A stretch of 62,285 nt of DNA, taken from Bacteroidota bacterium. GTDB lineage: Bacteria > Bacteroidota > Bacteroidia > Bacteroidales > UBA10428. The position numbers and the translations under genes were made by a program. The stretch lies in contig QKEH01000123.1 of NCBI GenBank assembly GCA_003252385.1, positions 1-62,285 on the forward strand, read 5' to 3'. Below the pieces are notes generated by a model, which saw only the letters and a program-made list of their open reading frames with translations, was not told where the DNA came from and did not search any database. Positions 55,376-62,285 of this stretch are shown in pieces (positions within the stretch are counted from its first letter, which is position 1; every line of letters begins with the position of its first letter).

Positions 55376-56716
55376 ATGCAAAAAGTTAAAAATTTTTTCT
55401 CATCACTTCTCTCACACCTCTTCCTGGCCGGGCTGTGTGTGCTTTTTATTATCTCTTCATGTAAGAAGGATGAAAAAGACGATGACAGTGTAAAGGAAGA
55501 AGTATCGACCGAAATTTCTTCAGAAGACAGCATTTTCTATGTGACCAACGAAGTAATGCAAACCTACTACCTTTGGAACGATCAACTTCCAACCGATTTG
55601 GATATATACAGTTACGAAAATCCCAACGATCTGATGGAGGCCATGCGTTACGATCAGTATGATCACTGGAGTACCGTGCTGGATGCCTCCTATTTTGAAT
55701 CGGTTCTCGAAACTGGTGCCAGCTACAGCATAGGATTCCGCCTGCGTTGGAATAGCGATAACACCCTTAGAGTAGTCAATGTATACAAAGGCTCGCAAGC
55801 CGAAGCAAGGGGAATGCGCAAAGGAAACGTTATCCTGTCCATCAATGGTACAGAATCCCTATACCTTCAGGATTCTGATTACGATGCCATCCTGGGCAGC
55901 AGGCCCGGAACGTATCATATCATCTTCTCCAATTCCGCAAACGTCACCCAAAGTATAGATCTGGTAAAATCGGAGATTAACCTGAATGCGGTATTTTGTG
56001 CACAAATTGATACAATCGCCGATAAAAAGGTGGGTTACCTGGTTTACGATGGATTTACCGAATATTCCGAAAGCGAACTGGACGAAGCCTTCACCTATTT
56101 TCAGACCAATAACATTGAAGAACTGGTGGTCGATTTACGTTACAACGGAGGCGGATACATTTACCTGGCTATGAAACTGTGCAATATGATTGCCCCGGCA
56201 ACGGCCGTTGGCCATGAAATGTTCAGCTATTCCTGGAACGATATCGTGGCTCCGGAAATGGATACCACCATAAATTTTGAGGCCAATCCTCTGAATCTTA
56301 ATCTGAGCCGGGTATTTTTTATTACCAGCCAGTTTACTGCATCGGCCAGCGAACTGACTATTAACAGCCTGGAACCCTATATGGATGTACAGGTGATAGG
56401 ATCACGCTCGCACGGCAAACCGGTTGGGATGCCTACCATTCCTTTCCAACACTATTACATTTTACCCGTTTCGTTCAGAACCACCAATGCCAATGGTTAT
56501 GGCGATTATTTCGATGGTCTGGCAGTGGATCAAACTGCCAACGAAGGTTTGGCATATAACTGGGGCGATCCACTGGAGCCCAATTTAGCTCAGGCATTGT
56601 ACTATATTGAACATGACAGCTATAACTATTCGAAGTCATCCAGTTTTCATCAGAAATCAACTCAAAACCTGACCTCATTAGCACCATACAAAAACACTTT
56701 CATGCTTATCAAGTAA
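55376..56716 (+). CDS. S41 family (C-terminal processing-type) peptidase, lipoprotein
   Basis: 446 residues. Lipoprotein signal with lipobox LFIISSC followed by KKDEKDDD. A PDZ-like domain (about 120-200; VVNVYKGSQAEARGMRKGNVILSINGTE) precedes the S41 core: DLRYNGGGYIYLA, and the catalytic Ser323 in FTASASELTINS, with the following RSHGKPVGMP. Expected tethered to the outer membrane or periplasmic side, cleaving unknown proteins. The VanZ gene starts one base after its stop, so they are co-transcribed. Confidence 0.92.
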   Translation: MQKVKNFFSSLLSHLFLAGLCVLFIISSCKKDEKDDDSVKEEVSTEISSEDSIFYVTNEVMQTYYLWNDQLPTDLDIYSYENPNDLMEAMRYDQYDHWSTVLDASYFESVLETGASYSIGFRLRWNSDNTLRVVNVYKGSQAEARGMRKGNVILSINGTESLYLQDSDYDAILGSRPGTYHIIFSNSANVTQSIDLVKSEINLNAVFCAQIDTIADKKVGYLVYDGFTEYSESELDEAFTYFQTNNIEELVVDLRYNGGGYIYLAMKLCNMIAPATAVGHEMFSYSWNDIVAPEMDTTINFEANPLNLNLSRVFFITSQFTASASELTINSLEPYMDVQVIGSRSHGKPVGMPTIPFQHYYILPVSFRTTNANGYGDYFDGLAVDQTANEGLAYNWGDPLEPNLAQALYYIEHDSYNYSKSSSFHQKSTQNLTSLAPYKNTFMLIK

Positions 56717-56717
56717 T

Positions 56718-57095
56718 ATGTTTACCTACTGGCGAAGCTCACTGTGGCTGCTCATTGTTAGTATTTTTCTATTAATACCGGGAAATACCCTGAACGAACC
56801 CCGGTTTATTACATTCGAAAATGCCGATAAACTGGTTCACTTTGGCCTGTTTTGGATCTTACAAAGTCTCTTCTTACTGGAGTACCAATGGAAATGGCAG
56901 CATAAAAACCGGAAGGTTTGGGTTGGATCCTTACTGATCTTTACCGGCTATGCCATTTCCACTGAGTTTTTACAAGGATGGTCCGCCATTGAACGCGATC
57001 CGGACTGGGCCGATGGCCTGGCCGATATCCTCGGATTATTAGGCGCCTTAGGGTGTTTCCCGCTTATAAGTCGATGGTTCCCCCGGACTCGTTAA
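56718..57095 (+). CDS. VanZ family membrane protein
   Basis: 125 residues with four hydrophobic helices and the VanZ-like pattern DKLVHFGLFW, then GYAISTEFLQG and DWADGLADILGLLGALGC near the end. VanZ-like proteins are small integral membrane proteins; in Enterococcus VanZ gives teicoplanin resistance, but most relatives have no known role. Its 3' end overlaps the convergent Rrf2 gene by 32 bases. Confidence 0.9.
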   Translation: MFTYWRSSLWLLIVSIFLLIPGNTLNEPRFITFENADKLVHFGLFWILQSLFLLEYQWKWQHKNRKVWVGSLLIFTGYAISTEFLQGWSAIERDPDWADGLADILGLLGALGCFPLISRWFPRTR

Positions 57096-57501
57096 ACTCC
57101 TTGCTGAGCATGTCGATGGTATGGCCGGAGAACATGTGGTTTACCTGCTCGCGAATCTTTTCATAGTGGCTGTGCAGTGCACAAGGGTTGCCCTTTAACT
57201 CGGTACATTTCTTATCCGAAATCAGGCAGCGATCAAACAGATCGTCTCCGTCAATGGTTTTGATAATATCCATAAGATTCGCCTTCAGGGTGTTTTTATT
57301 CACACCAAAACCTCCGTTGGGCCCTTTGGTAGAACTTAATAATTTCTTCTTCACCAGAGTTTGCAATATTTTTCCCAGAAAAGGTGAAGGAATATCCAGA
57401 TCCTCGGCAATCTTCTTTATCCCTATCTTCCGTTTCTCGGTATGATTGGCCGCCAAATAAATCAGCGCCCGAATAGCATAACGCGAAGTATTGGATAACA
57501 T
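57064..57501 (-). CDS. Rrf2 family transcriptional regulator
   Basis: 145 residues. Winged-helix DNA-binding N-terminus (LSNTSRYAIRALIYLAANH; IPSPFLGKILQTLVKKKLL; GPNGGF wing). Three cysteines in the effector region, spaced C-x6-C-x7-C (RCLISDKKCTELKGNPC), resemble the iron-sulfur ligands of IscR/NsrR, so it may sense cluster status, oxygen or nitric oxide; spacing differs slightly from both. It follows rpiB by 5 bases in one operon. Target genes unknown. Confidence 0.93.
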   Translation of the reverse strand: MLSNTSRYAIRALIYLAANHTEKRKIGIKKIAEDLDIPSPFLGKILQTLVKKKLLSSTKGPNGGFGVNKNTLKANLMDIIKTIDGDDLFDRCLISDKKCTELKGNPCALHSHYEKIREQVNHMFSGHTIDMLSKEFNESGGTIDL

Positions 57502-57506
57502 AGTCT

Positions 57507-57938
57507 TTAGTTTACAGGTATTTTATCGATGCGACGTTGATGCCTTCCGCCTTCAAAACCGGTGTTCACAAAGGCATCCACAATGGCCAGGGCTTCATCG
57601 GTTCGTAAAAAACGAGCGGGTAAAGCACAAACATTGGCATCGTTATGCTGACGAGCCAGCTCGGCAATGTCAACACGCCAGCACAAAGCCGAACGTATTC
57701 CCCGGTATTTATTAGCTGTTATATTAATACCATTGCCACTGCCACACATGGTGATTCCCAGTTCGTACTCCAATTTTTCCACTGCTGCGGCCAAAGGATG
57801 CGCAAAATCAGGATAATCACAACTTTCAGCATTAAACGGCCCAAAATCGTGTACCAAATGTCCCCGGCTTTCCAAATAACTTTTCACTTCCTTTTTCAAA
57901 TCAAAGCCGGCATGGTCGCTGGCTAGCGCAATCTTCAT
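57507..57938 (-). CDS. rpiB: Ribose 5-phosphate isomerase B
   Basis: Interconverts ribose 5-phosphate and ribulose 5-phosphate in the pentose phosphate pathway. 143 residues from the ATG at 57938 (MKIALASDHAGF), the standard length. Family signatures: SDHAGFDLKK, CDYPDFAHPLAAAV, MCGSGNGINITANK (catalytic Cys in the CGSG loop), and ARQHNDANVCALPARF. An exact TATATTTG promoter element lies 22 bases upstream, which rules out the longer frame to 58031. Co-transcribed with Rrf2. Confidence 0.96.
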   Translation of the reverse strand: MKIALASDHAGFDLKKEVKSYLESRGHLVHDFGPFNAESCDYPDFAHPLAAAVEKLEYELGITMCGSGNGINITANKYRGIRSALCWRVDIAELARQHNDANVCALPARFLRTDEALAIVDAFVNTGFEGGRHQRRIDKIPVN

Positions 57939-57959
57939 GACCCTAAAATGTTTGTTGCG

Positions 57960-57967
57960 CAAATATA
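57960..57967 (-). promoter_or_regulatory. Bacteroidota -7 element for rpiB-rrf2
   Basis: TATATTTG on the minus strand, exact TAnnTTTG, 21 bases before the rpiB ATG at 57938. No matching -33. Confidence 0.5.
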
Positions 57968-58473
57968 CACTATTTCTTTCGGATACGACCATTTCCCGTA
58001 CGCCATAGCCATCCCGGTCACGTGAAGCCACCTACACTCATAACTTTTACCATTTTTCAGCAAGTATGCAAACACAGAATTCCAACAACGCTTGTCAACA
58101 GCCTGTGAAATTCTTTTTCGAAGAAATGATAAATTTTACTTGACCCGTATTGTTCCTTGCCTGTATAAACAAAAAACACGTTCTACCTAATAGAATTTAT
58201 TCTTTCTATAAGCGCAACTATTAACACGTATCCAACAAAAAACACGCTGTCCCTATTTCCGTTTTTTTTAGAAAAAAACACTATTAACAACATGTTAATA
58301 GCTCAATAATATTCTGGTAATCAAAAACCTTTCAAGAAAAGCCTTGTTAATATCCTTTCAGTAAACTTTTAATTACGAAATTTGCAAAAAGCAGCCAGGT
58401 AGTTTTTAACACTATTAACAGCCTATCATAACCATCATAACTGATTTTTAAAATTTTCTATTTTTTATTTATA
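57968..58473. other. Candidate chromosomal replication origin (9-mer cluster, AT-rich gap)
   Basis: Non-coding gap of about 500 bases between divergent rpiB and nadA. CTATTAACA occurs at 58218-58226, 58281-58289, inverted at 58293-58301, and 58412-58420; a one-mismatch inverted copy TGTTAATAT is at 58345-58353. The second and third copies form CTATTAACA-ACA-TGTTAATAG. The 11-mer CAAAAAACACG is repeated (58170-58180, 58236-58246). An A+T-rich stretch (58444-58475) resembles an unwinding element. Against the DnaA box TTATCCACA the 9-mer matches 6 of 9 positions including the end ACA. GC skew of plus-strand genes switches sign across it. dnaA is not in the window, and canonical boxes are absent, so this is inference. 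Confidence 0.55.
58281..58301. repeat. Perfect inverted pair of CTATTAACA
   Basis: CTATTAACA, ACA spacer, TGTTAATAG. The tightest pair within the five-copy 9-mer cluster; palindromic arms suit binding of a dimer or two facing initiator molecules. Confidence 0.7.
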
Positions 58474-59481
58474 ATGAAGAGTATAGTTAATAAAAGTGAT
58501 TTGGAAGAATTTGGATTTATAACCGCTAAGGTAGATCCAAATTGCAATGTAGTGGAAGAAATTAACCGCTTGAAGAAAGAAAAGAATGCGGTAATACTGG
58601 CTCATTTTTATCAGGAAGGCGAAATACAGGATATAGCCGATTATGTTGGCGATAGTTTGGCATTGGCACAACATGCCGAAGCAACGCAGGCCGATATTAT
58701 TTTGTTTGCCGGGGTACATTTTATGGCGGAAACTGCTAAAATACTGAATCCGAATAAAAAGGTATTGCTTCCCGATTTAAAAGCAGGATGTTCGCTGGCT
58801 GATTCCTGCAATCCGGTCGATTTTGAGAAGTTTGTAAAAGAACATCCCGATTATACGGTAATCAGCTATATAAATACGACAGCTGAAATTAAAGCACTCA
58901 CCGATATTATTTGTACCTCGTCTAATGCCATGCAAATAGTGAATAGTTTGCCTGAGGACGAAAAAATTCTGTTTGCCCCCGACCGCAATTTGGGCAACTA
59001 TATAAAAAGTAGTACAGGTAGGAGCAATTTTGTAGTTTGGGAAGGTGCATGCCATGTGCACGAGCAATTTTCGCTGGAACGCATTCTGGAGCTTAAAAAA
59101 ACATATCCGGATGCTAAAATTATCGCACATCCCGAATGCCAAAAGCCCATTCTGCTGGTAGCCGATCATATAGGATCCACCTTGTCATTATTGAATTTTA
59201 CAAAAACAGATACAGCTACTGAATATATTGTAGCTACTGAAACCGGTATATTACATCAAATGCGAAAGTTTCATCCTGAAAAGACCTTTCTGGCTGCTCC
59301 GCCTAAAGATTCGACCTGTGCTTGTAACGATTGCAGTTATATGAAATTGAATACCATGGAAAAAATTTATAAGGCGTTGTTGTATGAGCTGCCTGAATTA
59401 ACTATGGATGAGGAACTGAGAAAAAAGTCCGAAAAACCCATTCGGCGAATGTTGGAAATTTCAGCAAAACTGGGTCTTTAA
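58474..59481 (+). CDS. nadA: Quinolinate synthase A
   Basis: Condenses iminoaspartate and dihydroxyacetone phosphate to quinolinate in de novo NAD synthesis, using a [4Fe-4S] cluster. 335 residues. Cysteines are in [23 protein letters not shown] and [12 protein letters not shown], with [20 protein letters not shown] at the N-terminus and MKLNTMEK near the C-terminus, as in NadA. nadB and nadC are not in the window. First plus-strand gene right of the candidate origin; G clearly exceeds C in its coding strand. The YwqK-like gene starts one base after the stop. Confidence 0.97.
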   Translation: MKSIVNKSDLEEFGFITAKVDPNCNVVEEINRLKKEKNAVILAHFYQEGEIQDIADYVGDSLALAQHAEATQADIILFAGVHFMAETAKILNPNKKVLLPDLKAGCSLADSCNPVDFEKFVKEHPDYTVISYINTTAEIKALTDIICTSSNAMQIVNSLPEDEKILFAPDRNLGNYIKSSTGRSNFVVWEGACHVHEQFSLERILELKKTYPDAKIIAHPECQKPILLVADHIGSTLSLLNFTKTDTATEYIVATETGILHQMRKFHPEKTFLAAPPKDSTCACNDCSYMKLNTMEKIYKALLYELPELTMDEELRKKSEKPIRRMLEISAKLGL

Positions 59482-59482
59482 T

Positions 59483-61042
59483 ATGCACAAACACTTTTTG
59501 TTAATAGCAGTAGTTTTCTTGTTATGGAATGGGGCGGTAGCACAAAGTAAAGCCGTAGGTACCGGCTATCAAAAATACTATTATCCGAATGGTTCCCTGC
59601 TAAGCGAAGGAAAATTGGAAAAGGGCAAGCCGGAAGGGTACTGGAAAAGTTATTATTCTACCGGAGTGCTTAAGTCTGAGGGTAATCGTAGGAATTTTTT
59701 ATTGGACAGCATTTGGATATTTTACAATGCCACGGGCGATACCACCTTGAAAATTAATTACCTTCTCGGAAAAAGAAACGGATTTGCCTACGAATACTAT
59801 GTCGATAAAAGTTCGCCTGGAATAACAGGAAGAATTCTAAGCAAACAATTGTATGTTAACAATAGCCGGGAAGGAATTAGTTTCTATTACTACCCCAATG
59901 GAGTATTGAAGCAGGAAATACCTTTTGTTAACGATAAAGAGGAAGGAAAAGGTTACGAATACGATGAAACAGGTTGTGTTATCACCATTTTACAGTATCG
60001 AAATGGCGATATTTCAGAAAGGGAAATGGTTAATCGTTACGATGCTAATAAGGAAAGGACCGGTAGATGGCTGGAATGGTACAACATGGAACGGATCAAA
60101 ACCGAAGCAATTTATAGGGAGGGAAAACTTCACGGTTATTATAAAGAGTACGCGCCTGACGGGAACATCACTTTAACCCTATTGTATGACGAAGGAAGAT
60201 TGGTGAATGAACTTAGGGATACTACGGATATTAAGGAGGAATTTAGCCAATCTACTGAAAATGGAAATACCATTAAAGGAATCTATAAAAATGGGTTACC
60301 AATTGGGATTCATCGTACCTTAACTCCTCAGGGTAAGGTAGTAGATGCCACTATGTACGATGAAGAAGGTATTAAAATATCGAATGGTATTATTACCGAA
60401 AGTGGTTCAAGAGAAGGCAGTTGGGAGCTTTATTATAAAAGTGGTAAGCTAAGGGAGACAGGGAATTACTCTGCGAACCAAAAGGAAGGCAAATGGTTGT
60501 TTTATTATGAAGATGGGAAGGTAGAACAGCTGGGAAGTTATTCCAATGGAAAAGCAAATGGTGAGTGGATACGCTATTATAAAGATGGGAAGGTTTTTGT
60601 AAACGAAAATTTTTATGGTGGCAAAGAAGATGGCGAATACTTGGAGTTATCGGAGGACGGAAATATTTTAACAAAAGGATCTTACCTCGAAGGCGAAAGA
60701 GAAGGGGAGTGGATGGTACATATTAACGATGTCGAAACAGTGGGTTCCTATCTATCGGGAATGAAAAATGGACGCTGGAGGCAATTTTATGAAGACGGTA
60801 CCCTCATGTACGAGGGAAATTTTATACAGGGAAGTCCGGAGGGCAAACATAAATTTTACTATCCGAATGGTATTTTGAAGGAAGAGCAGTATATTTCGAA
60901 CGGATTACCCGATAAACATTGGAAGAAATACAACGAATTAGGTGAGTTGATACTTACAGTTACCTATCAAAAGGGACAGGAAGTACGTATTAACGGTGAA
61001 AAGCTGGATTTACCGGAGGGGAACAAAGTATTAACCAATTGA
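59483..61042 (+). CDS. YwqK/MORN-like repeat protein, secreted
   Basis: 519 residues with signal peptide [21 protein letters not shown]. The body is about 16-18 repeats of 22-24 residues of the type GxWxxYYxxGxLxxEGxYxxGKxxG ([40 protein letters not shown]). This is the MORN-like pattern of toxin-antitoxin system YwqK family antitoxin annotations; that name does not imply a toxin here and none is adjacent. Probably an extracytoplasmic beta-repeat structural protein. Sits in an operon between nadA and ruvB (gaps of 1 and 4 bases). Confidence 0.88.
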   Translation: MHKHFLLIAVVFLLWNGAVAQSKAVGTGYQKYYYPNGSLLSEGKLEKGKPEGYWKSYYSTGVLKSEGNRRNFLLDSIWIFYNATGDTTLKINYLLGKRNGFAYEYYVDKSSPGITGRILSKQLYVNNSREGISFYYYPNGVLKQEIPFVNDKEEGKGYEYDETGCVITILQYRNGDISEREMVNRYDANKERTGRWLEWYNMERIKTEAIYREGKLHGYYKEYAPDGNITLTLLYDEGRLVNELRDTTDIKEEFSQSTENGNTIKGIYKNGLPIGIHRTLTPQGKVVDATMYDEEGIKISNGIITESGSREGSWELYYKSGKLRETGNYSANQKEGKWLFYYEDGKVEQLGSYSNGKANGEWIRYYKDGKVFVNENFYGGKEDGEYLELSEDGNILTKGSYLEGEREGEWMVHINDVETVGSYLSGMKNGRWRQFYEDGTLMYEGNFIQGSPEGKHKFYYPNGILKEEQYISNGLPDKHWKKYNELGELILTVTYQKGQEVRINGEKLDLPEGNKVLTN

Positions 61043-61046
61043 TAGA

Positions 61047-62069
61047 ATGAACGAAAATTTTAATATCCGCGAAAAGGCTTTATACAGCGATAACGATACA
61101 GACAGAGCCATACGTCCTTTATCGTTTGACGATTTCCACGGGCAGGATCGGATTGTTAATAATCTTAGAATATTTGTTCAGGCAGCACAGCAACGCAACG
61201 AAGCTTTAGATCATGTTTTACTTTCTGGTCCACCGGGATTGGGCAAAACATCGCTAGCCAATATTATTCGCAACGAGATGGGTAGCGATATAAAAATTAC
61301 CTCGGGCCCTGTATTGGAGAAACCGGGCGATTTAGCGGGATTGCTTACGGGTCTCGATGAAAAGGATATTCTTTTTATAGATGAAATACATCGCTTGAGT
61401 CCAGTGATTGAGGAGTTTTTATATTCGGCTATGGAAGATTACAAAATCGACATCATGATCGATAAGGGACCTAATGCACGAAGTATACAATTGGGTATAA
61501 ACAGTTTTACTTTGATAGGGGCGACTACCAGGTCGGGTTTGTTAACCAGTCCGTTACGTTCTCGATTCGGAATCAAGTCGCATTTCGAATATTACAATAT
61601 AGAGGTACTTAGCGATATAGTAAAACGGTCGGCACGCATTCTGGATATCCCCATCGAAGAAAGTGCTAGTTTGGAAATATCGCGCAGGTCGCGGGGAACC
61701 CCTCGAATCGTCAATGCTTTGCTAAGAAGGGTACGTGACTTTGCGCAGGTTAAGGGTAATGGTAGCATCGATCTGGAAATTGCGCGGTATGCCTTAAACG
61801 AGCTGAATATCGATGATAAGGGTTTGGACGAAATGGATACTAAGATACTGCTGGTTATTATCGAAAAATTTAATGGTGGCCCGGTTGGGTTAAATACCAT
61901 TGGAACTGCTATTGGCGAAGATCCTGGAACTATTGAAGATGTTTATGAACCGTTTTTAATTCAGGAGGGATTTTTAAAACGAACTCCCAGGGGTAGGGAA
62001 GTTACTCCACTAGCTTATGCTCACTTAGGAAAAAACTCTTTCAGGGGAGAACAGACTTTCCTCTTTTAA
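61047..62069 (+). CDS. ruvB: Holliday junction branch migration ATPase RuvB
   Basis: AAA+ motor of the RuvAB complex, which drives branch migration in recombination repair. 340 residues, the standard length. Walker [14 protein letters not shown], Walker [14 protein letters not shown], sensor 1 [10 protein letters not shown], arginine finger region [10 protein letters not shown], and the C-terminal winged helix ([34 protein letters not shown]). Separate from ruvA and ruvC, which are not in the window. Last gene of the nadA operon, ended by a bidirectional terminator. Confidence 0.97.
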   Translation: MNENFNIREKALYSDNDTDRAIRPLSFDDFHGQDRIVNNLRIFVQAAQQRNEALDHVLLSGPPGLGKTSLANIIRNEMGSDIKITSGPVLEKPGDLAGLLTGLDEKDILFIDEIHRLSPVIEEFLYSAMEDYKIDIMIDKGPNARSIQLGINSFTLIGATTRSGLLTSPLRSRFGIKSHFEYYNIEVLSDIVKRSARILDIPIEESASLEISRRSRGTPRIVNALLRRVRDFAQVKGNGSIDLEIARYALNELNIDDKGLDEMDTKILLVIIEKFNGGPVGLNTIGTAIGEDPGTIEDVYEPFLIQEGFLKRTPRGREVTPLAYAHLGKNSFRGEQTFLF

Positions 62070-62075
62070 CAAAAT

Positions 62076-62111
62076 AAAAACGGGTCTGTCATAAGCAACA
62101 GACCCGTTTTT
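62076..62111. terminator. Bidirectional terminator between ruvB and pheS
   Basis: AAAAACGGGTCTGT, 8-base loop, ACAGACCCGTTTTT. A 14-bp perfect stem with T-runs on both strands, in the 61-base gap between convergent ruvB and pheS. Confidence 0.92.
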
Positions 62112-62130
62112 ACAACGATTGTGGAAAACG

Positions 62131-62285
<155 letters not shown>

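Noticed and set aside
56358-56366. CTATTAACA inside the S41 protease gene
   Set aside because: One isolated copy in coding sequence is expected by chance in 62 kb; it is not part of the cluster at 58.2-58.4 kb.
59483-61042. Toxin-antitoxin system
   Set aside because: The repeat resembles proteins named YwqK antitoxin, but this protein is exported and there is no toxin-like neighbour; both flanking genes are housekeeping.

Overview
The window looks like chromosomal DNA of a Bacteroidota bacterium, probably Bacteroidales/Marinilabiliales-like; the order is inference. Pointers are two proteins with type IX secretion (Por) C-terminal sorting domains, the Bacteroidota-restricted DUF6452/DUF6048 pair, a DUF4251 protein, two giant two-component-propeller histidine kinases, repeated TAnnTTTG '-7' promoter elements close to start codons, a tRNA without encoded CCA, and few Shine-Dalgarno sequences. 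There are no insertion sequences, prophage genes, CRISPR arrays or rRNA genes. Most of the window is ordinary core chromosome.

Layout. 0-13.6 kb: M48 lipoprotein protease; a metal-export operon (CDF transporter, then CxC permease with fused HMA domain); C1 aminopeptidase; lgt; Nudix hydrolase; secreted SASA-type esterase; tRNA-Val; Crp/Fnr regulator; OsmC and ComF abutting in one frame; an envelope operon (DUF6452, DUF6048, Ig-like lipoprotein). 13.8-29.7 kb: gpmI, a 2081-residue PKD-repeat surface protein, two tandem paralogous sensor kinases and an SDR-type reductase. 29.9-36 kb: mixed accessory stretch with a STAS-like protein, an outer-membrane-factor/adaptor pair lacking an inner-membrane pump, a cupin, a cytidylate-kinase-like protein with an odd P-loop, a candidate 26-residue microprotein, SiaC, DUF4251 and a coiled-coil membrane protein. 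36-46 kb: hemW, a multi-PAS histidine kinase with its NarL-type regulator, and a three-subunit acyl-CoA (propionyl-CoA-type) carboxylase operon. 46-57 kb: rnr, SpmA/SpmB-like membrane protein, beta-barrel protein, sirtuin, dnaG with degenerate zinc site, cysS, S41 protease, VanZ. 57-62 kb: Rrf2 and rpiB on minus, a 500-base AT-rich gap, then nadA, a YwqK/MORN-like repeat protein and ruvB on plus, and the 3' end of pheS on minus.

The most interesting signal is the gap at 57968-58473. It holds five copies (four exact, one with a mismatch) of the 9-mer CTATTAACA, two forming a perfect inverted pair, and an A+T-rich stretch. The base skew of plus-strand genes changes here: C about equal to or above G upstream, G about twice C downstream. 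Together these suggest a replication origin with non-canonical initiator boxes. That is inference, to be tested by genome-wide skew. Other points worth a look are a 9-bp dyad with half-sites three helical turns apart at the carboxylase promoter, near-leaderless promoters, the OsmC/ComF TGA-TTG junction, and the microprotein at 33730-33810.
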